DNA from: Candidatus Poribacteria bacterium
Lineage (GTDB): Bacteria; Poribacteria; WGA-4E; WGA-3G
Assembly (NCBI GenBank): GCA_022820835.1
Contig: JAJEET010000154.1
Span: 1-53,925 of the forward strand
DNA length: 53,925 nt
Direction of reading: 5' to 3'
The position numbers and the translations under genes are program-made. The notes beneath the pieces were generated by a model. It worked only from the letters and a program-made list of their open reading frames with translations, had not been told where the DNA came from and ran no database searches. Positions 26,196 through 34,622 of the stretch are shown here, in pieces; position 1 is the stretch's first letter; each line of letters begins with the position of its first letter.

Positions 26196-26214
26196 GACAT
26201 TTCGTAATGTGAAA

Positions 26215-27003
26215 TTAGTCATGACGCGTTTTGAGTTGTCCCCACGTCGTAGAAAGTTTGTTTCTCGGTTCAACAGGGGTCAGTACACCCGCCATAACGT
26301 CTGCAACCTCATCAGCACTGAGGGCTCTATCGTAGACGAAAAGTTCATCAAGGTAGAACTTCGCGGAGTTATAAGTCGTCTGACCGATATAAAGCTTCTC
26401 TGTGCCTTGCGCGTGACTTTCCGGAACGGTCTGTTCGTCAACCACTTCGCCATCAATGTAAAATTTGAAATTACCACCTTCTTTGACCCCCGCGATGTGA
26501 TGCCAGTCCCCGACTGCGAATTCGTCACCTTCTCCCTCGGGTCCGACACAAAGGCTTCCCGCGTTCCCAGGATTGAAACGGTAGTGGATGTGTAAAGTTG
26601 CGCGATTACAGGTCCAGATACCAGGTGACCGGTCAGAATCGGGTGCCTTTTTCGCGATGATTTGATCCCAACCACCGGAGCCCGGCACGGTGAAATTGAG
26701 CCAGAAGAGATAGGAATTGTCTTGATAATTTTCCAATGCTGGAAAGGATTCGACTGTCACACCATCACCGTTATCGTCACATAACAACGACCCACCACCG
26801 TGGATGGATTCATCGGTAGCGATATCGGCACCAGTAATTAAGCCATCATTTCCACCACCGGTTTCATCGGTAACTGTATTACCCGACGCTTCATTGAAAC
26901 CGAAGTAAAGGATTAAGCCTTCGTCTTGGACTTGGGCGTATGTAGTCATCGCGCTGCCTAATATTAATAACGCAACGGCGAAAAGATACATGATTGAGCG
27001 CAT
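26215..27003 (-). CDS. Secreted LamG-domain protein (tandem paralogue 3)
   Basis: 262 residues, the most divergent of the three. Signal peptide, then DEGLILYFGFNEASGN, QIIAKKAP, WHHIAGVKEGG, FYIDGE and FYLDELFVYDRALSADEV, ending TTWGQLKTRHD. GAGGAG precedes ATG 27003. Promoter at 27120-27148. The 5' untranslated region (including TGCTATGCGAGCA) is shared with paralogue 2, so the duplication carried its regulatory region. Confidence 0.87.
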   Translation of the reverse strand: MRSIMYLFAVALLILGSAMTTYAQVQDEGLILYFGFNEASGNTVTDETGGGNDGLITGADIATDESIHGGGSLLCDDNGDGVTVESFPALENYQDNSYLFWLNFTVPGSGGWDQIIAKKAPDSDRSPGIWTCNRATLHIHYRFNPGNAGSLCVGPEGEGDEFAVGDWHHIAGVKEGGNFKFYIDGEVVDEQTVPESHAQGTEKLYIGQTTYNSAKFYLDELFVYDRALSADEVADVMAGVLTPVEPRNKLSTTWGQLKTRHD

Positions 27004-27119
27004 GCGTAAATCTCCTCATGTCTAAAACAAATTAAAGTGCTATGCGAGCAGTTTATTTTTTAAGGGTTTTACAACTGTCCTTTTGAACAAAGAATGCCCG
27101 CGTTTCAAAACACTAGAAT

Positions 27120-27148
27120 ATCATAAGAAAAAAACATAAATATGTCAA
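27120..27148 (-). promoter_or_regulatory. Promoter of LamG paralogue 3
   Basis: On the minus strand TTGACA (27148-27143), a 17-nt spacer and TATGAT (27125-27120). It diverges from the promoter at 27214-27242 for the FMN reductase gene. The 340-nt region 27004-27343 holds these two promoters and no other gene. Confidence 0.75.
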
Positions 27149-27213
27149 CAAAAATCTGATTCCACTATATTCTGGTTTCAACACTAAAAAACATTCGCGG
27201 CGGTGATATTCGT

Positions 27214-27242
27214 TTGACATATCATTCCCACCATGTTATACT
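27214..27242 (+). promoter_or_regulatory. Promoter of the FMN reductase gene
   Basis: TTGACA at 27214-27219, a 17-nt spacer and TATACT at 27237-27242, about 100 nt before ATG 27344. Confidence 0.75.
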
Positions 27243-27343
27243 AAGAGGAATTCAGAAGCATTCGACAAATAGTTACGATTAAATAGCACCCATCTGTCTC
27301 TCACCGAGTTATGTGATAGAATATTTTGAAAGGGATACGCGAA

Positions 27344-27913
27344 ATGAAAAGCTCCAACGACCAGTCTATCTATGTCGTTGCTATCTGTGGTAGTCTACGG
27401 GAAGGCAGTTCAACACACGCTGCGCTCCACATCGCGCTCTCCGGTGCGAAGGATGCTGGTGCTGAAGTTGAATTGCTTAGGCTTAGCGAGTATGAACTTG
27501 TTTTTCAAGGTTCTGTCGCTAACGAAACTGACTATCCCGCTGGCGTGTTCAAACTACGTGAAAAGGTGAAACGGGCACACGGTATCATTCTCGGTTCCCC
27601 GGAATATCACGGTGGTTTCAGCGGTGTCCTTAAAAGTGCGCTCGATCTTATGGGGTTTGATGAATTTGAGAATAAGGTCATCGGACTCGTCGGTGTTTCT
27701 GGCGGACGGAAGGGAGCAGTTAACACGCTTTCTATGTTACGCACGGTCGGCACTGCCCTGCGCGCTTGGGTCGTTCCGAAAGACGCATCTATCCCGAATG
27801 CATCGCAGGCGTTTGATGCGAACGGTAATTTGCACGACCCGAGGTTAGCAGAACGCGTCAAAGCCGTCGGTAAACAGGTTACAGAGTTCGCCGCACTTCA
27901 GAATTCAGTATAA
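27344..27913 (+). CDS. NADPH-dependent FMN reductase family protein
   Basis: 189 residues from ATG 27344 behind AAAGGG; the in-frame TTG at 27326 is rejected. The flavodoxin-like fold shows the FMN phosphate loop CGSLREGSST and the family signature SPEYHGGFSGVLKSALD, then VIGLVGVSGG. Such enzymes reduce FMN, quinones, azo dyes or chromate using NAD(P)H. Close to SsuE/chromate-reductase-type proteins; the physiological electron acceptor is unknown. RNase HIII follows by 56 nt. Confidence 0.9.
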   Translation: MKSSNDQSIYVVAICGSLREGSSTHAALHIALSGAKDAGAEVELLRLSEYELVFQGSVANETDYPAGVFKLREKVKRAHGIILGSPEYHGGFSGVLKSALDLMGFDEFENKVIGLVGVSGGRKGAVNTLSMLRTVGTALRAWVVPKDASIPNASQAFDANGNLHDPRLAERVKAVGKQVTEFAALQNSV

Positions 27914-27969
27914 ATCCAAAAAATCAACAAATTACAACAAATTAAGAGAAATAGAGTCTGGCAGGTTAG

Positions 27970-28677
27970 ATGAACGCAATACACAACTGGAACGCATGGA
28001 TCGGTACCGACGAGGCAGGAAAAGGTGATTATTTTGGACCGCTCGTTGTCGCGGCTGTCTATGTGGACGCGGAGTTCCTTGAAAATTTATCAGATTTAGG
28101 CGTTGCTGATGGGAAAACTTTGTCAAATCGCCGTATCCGAAGCATCGCCGAATTAATGCGCAGCGATTATGAACAGCATATCATTGTTGTGGAAAAGATA
28201 CCGATTGAATACAATTCGCTCTACGACACCCTCCGCAGCCGTGGACAGAACCTCAATCATCTGCTCGCCTCGCTGCATGCCGAAGCGATCCACACATTAG
28301 CGAACCGGGTAGATGCCAAACATGTGCTTGTTGACCAATTTGCTAAGGACGATCTTATTACACCACAACTTATGCAGCGCGTAAATCCCGTATCGTCCGT
28401 TAGGCATCGTATTTCAAATAAACAACTGCGAATGGAGGTAAGACAGGTAACAAAAGGCGAACGTGATATCGCTGTCGCCGCTGCCTCTATTATTGCTCGC
28501 GATGCTTTTCTGACGGGAATGGATACGTTGTCCGAAACATACCAGATCACCTTACCAAGAGGCGCGTATCAGGTTGTAGAAGCAGGTAAAGCGTTCGTTA
28601 GGATGCACGGTACGAACGCCTTAGGAGAAGTCGCGAAACTCCATTTTAATTTAACGGACGCTGTTTGTGCTTCGTAA
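27970..28677 (+). CDS. rnhC: Ribonuclease HIII, lacking the N-terminal substrate-binding domain
   Basis: 235 residues. The start IGTDEAGKGDYFGPLVV is diagnostic of the RNase HII/HIII fold and its GKGDYFGP form is the HIII type. Catalytic acids D14, E15 and D122 (HVLVDQF) are visible, with later acids near residue 180. It hydrolyses RNA in RNA-DNA hybrids. Classical RNase HIII proteins are about 310 residues with an N-terminal TBP-like domain; here the catalytic domain starts at residue 8, so that domain is absent. No in-frame upstream extension carries it. Confidence 0.88.
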   Translation: MNAIHNWNAWIGTDEAGKGDYFGPLVVAAVYVDAEFLENLSDLGVADGKTLSNRRIRSIAELMRSDYEQHIIVVEKIPIEYNSLYDTLRSRGQNLNHLLASLHAEAIHTLANRVDAKHVLVDQFAKDDLITPQLMQRVNPVSSVRHRISNKQLRMEVRQVTKGERDIAVAAASIIARDAFLTGMDTLSETYQITLPRGAYQVVEAGKAFVRMHGTNALGEVAKLHFNLTDAVCAS

Positions 28678-28739
28678 CCCACCACCCAAAATTTATAGAA
28701 AATGCTCCGATCTTGTGAGTCTGCTAAATACTTTGTAGC

Positions 28740-29912
28740 ATGAGAAAAAATATGGAAGAATTGTTCAGTATTCATTACGCCGAGGTTGGACTCAAAGGAA
28801 AAAATAGGATTTTCTTTGAGAAACGGCTCGCGAACAACATCAAACTTGCCCTCCGCGATACAGGGTATACGGAAGTAGAACGGCTGCACGATAGGATTCT
28901 CGTACATCTCGGACAACACGCCAATATTACTGAGATAAAAAAACGACTACATCTGGTCATGGGTATCGCACATTTCGAGATATCCTGCCGTACCGAACCC
29001 GACATCACAGCGATAAAAACAGCGGCACTTCAACAAATCGAAAGACTCTCTTATGAATCCCTGAAAGTTGAAACGAGACGTGCGGACAAGACCTTCCCGC
29101 TAACCTCTCCGCAAGTGAGTGCCGAGGTCGGTGGCTACCTTATCAAGGAGACCGGTGCACGTGCCGATATGCATAACCCTGATGTGACCTGTTGGATAAA
29201 AATAACGCACAATGCGGCGTATATCTCTACAGAAAAAATTCACGGGATTGGCGGATTACCGGTCGGTGTGAGTGGTAAGGTACTCGTAATGTTGTCAGGT
29301 GGGATCGATTCGCCTGTCGCTGCGTGGCAAATGATTAAACGCGGTGCGAAAGCCGTCTTTATCCACTTTTATAGTTATCCGTACACGGATAAGGCTTCTT
29401 TGGAAAAGGTGATCGAAATAGCCGAGATTTTAGCACAATCCAATTACCGGAGTACCGTCTATCTTGTGCCATTTGCCGATCTTCAACAGACTATTGTTGC
29501 CGAAACACCGGCACCGTATCGGGTTGTGTTGTATCGACGGATGATGACGCGTATTGCACAGCGCGTCGCTGTAATGGTTGAGGCGGAAGCTCTCGTTACG
29601 GGTGAAAGCCTTGCACAAGTCGCTTCGCAGACACTCACGAACCTACGCACGATTGAAGCGATCGCAGAAATTCCGATCCTTCGTCCGCTGATCGGTGAAG
29701 ATAAGATTGAAATCATTGAAAAGGCACAACGGATAGGAACATTCGACATATCCACGCGTCCGCATCAAGATTGCTGCTCACTTTTTGTGCCGAAACACCC
29801 TGCCACTCGCGCGTCGTTAGCCGAGTTGGAAGACGCAGAATCCGGTTTAGATGTAGATGCACTGGTTGAAGACGCATTGAAGAACCTTGAGAAAGTGGTG
29901 GTCAGTCAGTAG
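28740..29912 (+). CDS. thiI: tRNA 4-thiouridine synthase ThiI (no rhodanese domain)
   Basis: 390 residues, like Bacillus-type ThiI. Order: N-terminal ferredoxin-like segment and THUMP RNA-binding domain (residues 1-170), then a PP-loop adenylation domain with MLSGGIDSPVA, and a ThiI-type C-terminus with QDCCSLFVPKHP. It adenylates U8 of tRNA for sulfur insertion and may serve thiamine thiazole synthesis. The rhodanese domain of E. coli ThiI is missing. The stop codon lies inside a TCAGT-rich repeat (about 29900-30008). ATG 28740 lacks a clear ribosome-binding site; ATG 28752 is possible. Confidence 0.93.
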   Translation: MRKNMEELFSIHYAEVGLKGKNRIFFEKRLANNIKLALRDTGYTEVERLHDRILVHLGQHANITEIKKRLHLVMGIAHFEISCRTEPDITAIKTAALQQIERLSYESLKVETRRADKTFPLTSPQVSAEVGGYLIKETGARADMHNPDVTCWIKITHNAAYISTEKIHGIGGLPVGVSGKVLVMLSGGIDSPVAAWQMIKRGAKAVFIHFYSYPYTDKASLEKVIEIAEILAQSNYRSTVYLVPFADLQQTIVAETPAPYRVVLYRRMMTRIAQRVAVMVEAEALVTGESLAQVASQTLTNLRTIEAIAEIPILRPLIGEDKIEIIEKAQRIGTFDISTRPHQDCCSLFVPKHPATRASLAELEDAESGLDVDALVEDALKNLEKVVVSQ

Positions 29913-30008
29913 TCTTCAGTTGTCAAGGACTCGTTTGTGACGGACAAACGTCCTTATCTTCGACAACACCCTCTGGACAGATAACCGATGACTGAAAACT
30001 GAAAACGC
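29900..30008 (+). repeat. TCAGT-rich repeat element between thiI and the GT9 gene
   Basis: The stretch has CAGTCAGTAGTCTTCAGTTG at the left and GATGACTGAAAACTGAAAAC at the right, roughly inverted. In the centre CGTTTGT pairs with ACAAACG, extended by AAGGA with TCCTT around a 2-nt bulge. Its left edge provides the last codons and the stop of thiI. It resembles the element inserted in carA in its ends, though not in its core. Confidence 0.6.
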
Positions 30009-31019
30009 ATGAAAAAAATACTGCTCATTCGACTCAGTTCCCTCGGCGATGTTGTACTTACAACGCCTGCGATTCGCGCTGTTCGTACCCATTTCCCCGA
30101 TGCATATATTGCGATGCTTGTCGCGAAACAGTCGGCAGATGTCCTACGTGAAAATCCACATCTCAATGAAATTATTTCATTCGACCGGTTTGCGAAAGAC
30201 AAGGATACCGGTGAAATGTTGCGGATTATCCGTCACCTCCGCGAACGGAAATTCACATTGGCTATTGATCTGCAGCGGAAGTTTCGCACTGAGTTGCTCA
30301 TGTATTTCAGTGGTGCCGCAGAACGTGTGGGGAAAGGCAGATTCTGTACCGTCCGCGTCCAAGAGCAAGGTAACAAACACGCAACGGCACACTATTTCGA
30401 CGCGTTACATGCAGTCGAGATTCCAGCAGAAGATCAACGATTGGAGTTGTTTCTTGCTGAATCTGAACGCTTAGACGCTGCAAAACGGATTGAAGCTGCT
30501 GGTATTCGTGATACAGCACTAAAGGTCGGAATTTTTCCGGGGGCAGGATGGAAGTTACGCGAGTGGATGCCTGAACGTTTCGCTGCTATCGGGGATAGAC
30601 TCGTGTCAGCGTTCAACGCCAACGTCTTGGTTTACGGGGGGCAAAAGGAGACGGAACTTGTCCAGACCGTTGTGGATCTCATGGATGCCCCCGCGATTCC
30701 GTTTGCTGGTAATCTTCAGATTCGGCAGTTAGCCGCCTGTATTGAACAGTGCGATCTTTTTCTCACCAATGATACCGGTCCGATGCATATCGCTGCAGCG
30801 GTTCAAACACCGACTGTGTCTCTATTCGGTCCCGGCAATCACATCCGATTTCAACCGTTGGGTGCAATGCATCAAACCATCCGCCACGATGTGCCGTGCA
30901 GTCCCTGTAAACAGTTTACCGATAAGTGTAAGGATAATATCTGTATGAAGGGGATCGCGGTCGATGAGGTGTGGCAATCTATCTCTCACACCTTAGAGAA
31001 ATTGTCGGCTGCGCTTTAG
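30009..31019 (+). CDS. Glycosyltransferase family 9 (heptosyltransferase-like)
   Basis: 336 residues, full length for the GT9/WaaC-WaaF family. It begins KKILLIRLSSLGDVVLTTPA, the standard nucleotide-sugar transferase start. The C-terminal half has GAGWKLREWMPERFA, FAGNLQIRQLAA and TNDTGPMHIAAA, the ADP-heptose-binding site. Expected role: adding heptose to a lipopolysaccharide core, implying an outer membrane. C-terminal cysteines in CSPCKQF and CKDNIC are typical of this subfamily. The stop overlaps the convergent SDR gene by 4 nt. Confidence 0.9.
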   Translation: MKKILLIRLSSLGDVVLTTPAIRAVRTHFPDAYIAMLVAKQSADVLRENPHLNEIISFDRFAKDKDTGEMLRIIRHLRERKFTLAIDLQRKFRTELLMYFSGAAERVGKGRFCTVRVQEQGNKHATAHYFDALHAVEIPAEDQRLELFLAESERLDAAKRIEAAGIRDTALKVGIFPGAGWKLREWMPERFAAIGDRLVSAFNANVLVYGGQKETELVQTVVDLMDAPAIPFAGNLQIRQLAACIEQCDLFLTNDTGPMHIAAAVQTPTVSLFGPGNHIRFQPLGAMHQTIRHDVPCSPCKQFTDKCKDNICMKGIAVDEVWQSISHTLEKLSAAL

Positions 31020-31780
31020 AGGGATAAGATTCCGCCTTCAACGAGCATCGGTGCCCCCGTCATGTATCTCGATTCATCGGAAGCCAAATAGACCGCTGCC
31101 CAAGCGATGTCTTCCGGTTCGCCGATACCCAGCGGGTGCATCTCTTTGATCTCCCTGTTTATCGCATCCGGATCGGGCTGCTTTGATAGGAATTCTTGGT
31201 AGAGTTCGGTGTTAATCGTACCGGGACAGAGACTGTTGACACGGATGTTGTCTTCCGCGTAACGGACAGCCATGCTCCGTGTGAGGTGTACGACAGCAGC
31301 TTTTGAGGAGGTGTAAGCCGGATGCATCGGAAACCCGACATACGCAGATTCACTCGCCATGTTGATAATCGATCCCCCGCCAGTTGCCCGCATCAACGGA
31401 ATTATCGCACGAGAGACGAGGTAGATACTTTTCACATTGACGGCGTATTGCCGATCCCAGTCTGCTTCAGAAATTTCTTCTAATTCGCCGACCACAGCGA
31501 TCCCAGCGTTGTTGAACAGCACATTTGGGTTGCCAAATTCAGACGTGACCTGACTGACAGCATTTTCAATCTGCGCAGCATCGGTTACATCGCACTGGCA
31601 AAAGATGACAGTACCACCAGCGTCTCGAATCTGTTGTGCGGTCTGTTCACCGCGCTCGGTATTGATATCCCAGATAGCGATAGCTGCGCCTTCTCGTGCG
31701 AAAAGTTCGGCACTCTTCGCACCGATGCCTCGCGCCGCGCCTGTGATAATAGCAATCTTATCTTTAAGTCGGTTTGCCAT
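31016..31780 (-). CDS. Short-chain dehydrogenase/reductase
   Basis: 254 residues. Classical SDR: cofactor loop TGAARGIGAKSA, then NNAG, catalytic Ser in INMASES, YTSSK (Tyr and Lys), and PG-T-NTELY. The acidic residue in IWDINTERG after the second strand suggests NAD rather than NADP. The substrate is unknown; similar to FabG-like and sugar or alcohol dehydrogenases. Converges on the GT9 gene with a 4-nt overlap. Confidence 0.92.
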   Translation of the reverse strand: MANRLKDKIAIITGAARGIGAKSAELFAREGAAIAIWDINTERGEQTAQQIRDAGGTVIFCQCDVTDAAQIENAVSQVTSEFGNPNVLFNNAGIAVVGELEEISEADWDRQYAVNVKSIYLVSRAIIPLMRATGGGSIINMASESAYVGFPMHPAYTSSKAAVVHLTRSMAVRYAEDNIRVNSLCPGTINTELYQEFLSKQPDPDAINREIKEMHPLGIGEPEDIAWAAVYLASDESRYMTGAPMLVEGGILSL

Positions 31781-31864
31781 ATATGTTCTTTCTTAGATAG
31801 AGAGTTTCGCGACCATAGGAACCTTTATCAATAGAAAATAGCGTTTCCCTTAATCAAGTCTGCT

Positions 31865-32074
31865 CTACATTTGATGGTTCCGTTGGATCCGCTTTGCGAT
31901 TGTCCGGATGTCGGGTTCATCAGCGATCCACTTCTTGCGTTCCTCTGTAAAATTACCTGTGCCTGGTTCACACTGCCTAAGAAATCGAATCATCCCAGCA
32001 GCACCAAGTTTCTCAGAAAGGACCTTAAGTCCAGCTTCATAAATTTCCTCGTCAGTCATATTTCGTGTATTCAT
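31865..32074 (-). CDS. Small protein overlapping a PIN gene, possible antitoxin
   Basis: About 69 residues from ATG 32074, which has AGGAGG about 9 nt upstream inside the PIN gene; a start further upstream is rejected. It begins MNTRNMTDEEIYEAG and contains helical stretches (LSEKLGAAGMIRFLRQCEPG) and a basic C-terminus. The DEEIYEAGLKVL helix and conserved MIRFLRQ resemble small proteins often found next to PIN genes in cyanobacteria. It starts 23 nt before the PIN stop, so translation is coupled. Antitoxin role is inferred from position. Confidence 0.65.
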   Translation of the reverse strand: MNTRNMTDEEIYEAGLKVLSEKLGAAGMIRFLRQCEPGTGNFTEERKKWIADEPDIRTIAKRIQRNHQM

Positions 32075-32537
32075 GTCCTGTTTCCTCCTGTAGCCATGTG
32101 TCTGGATATTCAACCCGAACCCGAAGTTGTGCATTGACGCGTTTTGCTGTTTTCAGTAGTGAGTCATCTGTTGTGAGAAAGATGTCTGCGTTGCCACTTT
32201 CGGCACAAGCAAGATGTAGAGCATCTAACCGCTCAAAACCAAATGCTTCAAGTTGTTCACCTCGTGCTATTTCTGCTTCACCAACCCAAACGATTTGGTG
32301 TGCTAGAGATAGCAAAGTTTTGACTTTCGCGTGTTTGATTGGCTCTGTGATTCGATTGATTTCATCTGCGTTAACGCTGCTGGCAAGCCATTGCCAGTAA
32401 CCTATGTCAAAATACTCAAGAATTATCTCAACAGTTTCGGTTTCGCGGCGAACCCGGGTTTGCGTTTGAACATCAAAAGGACGATTGAAACAGCACGTAT
32501 CAAGATAGACTTTCCTGTTTTGTTGAGAACTTTGCAC
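32052..32537 (-). CDS. PIN-domain ribonuclease, toxin-like
   Basis: 161 residues from GTG 32537. Visible PIN acids: D13 in YLDTCCFNRPFD, E59 in VNADEINR, D105 in RLDALHLA and D124/D125 in LTTDD, so the metal site is complete. PIN proteins of this kind cut RNA as VapC-like toxins. A promoter-like TTGACA (32617-32612) with TATCTT (32593-32588) lies upstream. The partner gene follows with a 23-nt overlap, the reverse of the usual antitoxin-first order. Confidence 0.82.
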   Translation of the reverse strand: MQSSQQNRKVYLDTCCFNRPFDVQTQTRVRRETETVEIILEYFDIGYWQWLASSVNADEINRITEPIKHAKVKTLLSLAHQIVWVGEAEIARGEQLEAFGFERLDALHLACAESGNADIFLTTDDSLLKTAKRVNAQLRVRVEYPDTWLQEETGHEYTKYD

Positions 32538-32587
32538 GCGTTAATCTCTGGATTTTTGGAAATTTCCTTTTGGAAACTCCTAAGTTA

Positions 32588-32617
32588 AAGATACCACACG
32601 AATTGTTGTAATGTCAA
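32588..32617 (-). promoter_or_regulatory. Promoter of the PIN module
   Basis: On the minus strand TTGACA, an 18-nt spacer and TATCTT, about 50 nt before GTG 32537. Confidence 0.55.
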
Positions 32618-32689
32618 GTCTTTTCGGAAAAAAATAGGGATGGATTAAGATCCACCCCATGCATACGACAAAGGCACATAAAAACTGTA

Positions 32690-33502
32690 TTAAAGTCCTT
32701 GTAGGAGTGAAACCCATCGTTCCCATGCCGCTTTGGTCGCGGCTTTATTTGCTTCGTCTGCGTCTTCTCCCATCCCGCGCCGCAAGAATGCGTGTCCGAC
32801 CCCTTCATAGATAACGGGTTCGTACGTGACGTTTGCAGCATCCGCAGCCGCTTTGGTCGCGTCAATCGTGGCATTGATACGGTTATCACTTTGCCCATAA
32901 AAGCCGTATATGGGTGCAGATATTTTTGGGATGTCTTCCGGTGCTGCGGCGCGACCGTAGAACACAAATCCAGCGGCTATAGCATCGGAATGGACAGCGT
33001 AACTGAAGGTTTGTCCACCCCCCCAGCAGAAACCTGAGACTGCCACCTTTTCGTTAGTCGAAGGCAACCCTCGGACATACTCCTGGACGGCATCCAGATC
33101 GGATGCGACTTGCGCAGCAGGAAGTTCTCGGATAGCACGTCTAACATCATCACCGGACTCGAAACTCTCTGTACCGCCACCTTCGGGTCCCATACCGGAC
33201 AGTAGGTCCGGACAAATAGCGACGAACCCTTCAGCCGCAAGCCTATCTCCGACAAGTCGGATCCAGTCGGTTAACCCGAAAATTTCGTGGATGACAATGA
33301 TTGACGTAGCCGGCTCTTTCACCTCTGGGTAGACGATAAACGCGTTGATGACTCGCGAATCAGCGGCTGTGATTTTGACCCATTCGCCGTGGCGAGGCGA
33401 TTTTTCGAGTTCTGCCTTTTCGTCATCGGCACCTACGTTCCCGACCGCGAAAAGTAGACCTGTAACAATGATGCCAGCCATAGCGGCACTGAATATTTGC
33501 AT
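32690..33502 (-). CDS. Secreted dienelactone hydrolase-family protein
   Basis: 270 residues. A signal peptide covers residues 1 to about 25. The alpha/beta-hydrolase shows a cysteine nucleophile in GFCWGGG (C159), D206 in GQSDNR and H237 in VGHAFLR, the Cys-Asp-His triad of dienelactone hydrolases. These open lactones or hydrolyse esters; the substrate is unknown. AAGGAG lies before ATG 33502. It follows the RseB-like gene by 9 nt, so the whole sigma cluster may be one transcript. Confidence 0.9.
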   Translation of the reverse strand: MQIFSAAMAGIIVTGLLFAVGNVGADDEKAELEKSPRHGEWVKITAADSRVINAFIVYPEVKEPATSIIVIHEIFGLTDWIRLVGDRLAAEGFVAICPDLLSGMGPEGGGTESFESGDDVRRAIRELPAAQVASDLDAVQEYVRGLPSTNEKVAVSGFCWGGGQTFSYAVHSDAIAAGFVFYGRAAAPEDIPKISAPIYGFYGQSDNRINATIDATKAAADAANVTYEPVIYEGVGHAFLRRGMGEDADEANKAATKAAWERWVSLLQGL

Positions 33503-33511
33503 AGTTTCTCC

Positions 33512-34603
33512 TTATTTGACGTTCGCTTTATTTACTATGGATTCCACTACCTTTTGCATTTCGGTGGTAGGGATTTCACCGAGCAACGTGAAATGGATGT
33601 CTGAGGTCGTCCACCTGAAAGCGTCTGTCGGACCGAACCGATGTTTATAGACGGTTGTTCCACTGATATCAATCCGAGTTTCTCCTCGTCGTTCTCTTGA
33701 ATCGCGCTGTGGTGGTTTACCTGTTTCTTCAAACAGTGTGAAATTCACCAATCCATCTGTATACTCAAGAAAAATGGTGTTGCGTTCTCTCCTTTTTATA
33801 CTGCGAACCCCCTGTAATTGGAATCCGGGTGGCAGATATTGAGGTTGAACAGGTTTTGTCTTGAGAATTTTTTCACCTTCAGCAAGTGAACTCGGATGGC
33901 TGCGCCGCTGCGCCGGTCTAATATCTTTTTTAATGGTTTCCCATTTGGCATTGACAGCTTTGGCATTAAAACTGATTCGGGTATAGACAAATATCTCGCG
34001 TAGCACGCCATCAGCATCGTAATCTTCCACCCGCAGGATAACCCCATTTTCACGAGCGAAGAAGATATATTTTGTAGGTCTACCGGCGAACTTGGGACTA
34101 ATGATTAAAAGATCTGTTTCATGATTTACGATTTTTTCGTCTGATGGTTGATGCTCTAAGTTATAATTCTGTTCAATCAGTTTAATCGCTTTCTCGGAAA
34201 ATGGGATTCTGACCTCCCGCCATTTGTCTTGTTCTCTCCATCGGTTATTTCTGTCGTTCCCATCGCGTCCTCTTCGCCTATCGTTTCTTTGGCGTTCGTC
34301 GCTATTTTGCCGGTCGCTGGACGGTTTACGTTCACCAACGACAGATAGCAGCTTCCTATAAGAAGCGTCTCCCGGTACGTGGATGACGTGTTCTTCAAAA
34401 GTTCTCGTGCCTCTTGGCGAACTGGCTGTCCTCAAACTGGCGCCGATGTAGTGGACTGTACGTTCCGCTTCAACGATCCGTTCGAGAACAGTTATGTCAG
34501 CGGAAAAAATGTCGGGTCCCCACAGAAAGAAGACTAAAACTGTGAACCAAAGCGGAATGCCTTTAAATCGCAAACCCTTGATTAGATATTTATATGTTCG
34601 CAT
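33512..34603 (-). CDS. MucB/RseB-like outer-envelope stress regulator
   Basis: 363 residues. A signal-anchor near residues 17-34 is followed by a MucB/RseB-type N-terminal domain (ITVLERIVEAERTVHYIGA), interrupted by a hydrophilic Arg/Asp/Asn-rich stretch at about 95-130, and a C-terminal domain with LEYTDGLVNFTLFEE, GTTVYKHRFG and FTLLGEIPTTEM. RseB proteins bind the periplasmic part of anti-sigma RseA and sense misassembled envelope. Position after sigma and anti-sigma genes supports this. No strong ribosome-binding site. Confidence 0.75.
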   Translation of the reverse strand: MRTYKYLIKGLRFKGIPLWFTVLVFFLWGPDIFSADITVLERIVEAERTVHYIGASLRTASSPRGTRTFEEHVIHVPGDASYRKLLSVVGERKPSSDRQNSDERQRNDRRRGRDGNDRNNRWREQDKWREVRIPFSEKAIKLIEQNYNLEHQPSDEKIVNHETDLLIISPKFAGRPTKYIFFARENGVILRVEDYDADGVLREIFVYTRISFNAKAVNAKWETIKKDIRPAQRRSHPSSLAEGEKILKTKPVQPQYLPPGFQLQGVRSIKRRERNTIFLEYTDGLVNFTLFEETGKPPQRDSRERRGETRIDISGTTVYKHRFGPTDAFRWTTSDIHFTLLGEIPTTEMQKVVESIVNKANVK

Positions 34604-34622
34604 AGGTTTACCTGTTGGAAGT

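Noticed and set aside
28569..28919. A 116-residue minus-strand frame spanning the rnhC-thiI junction
   Set aside because: Antisense to two well-supported genes and without a domain.
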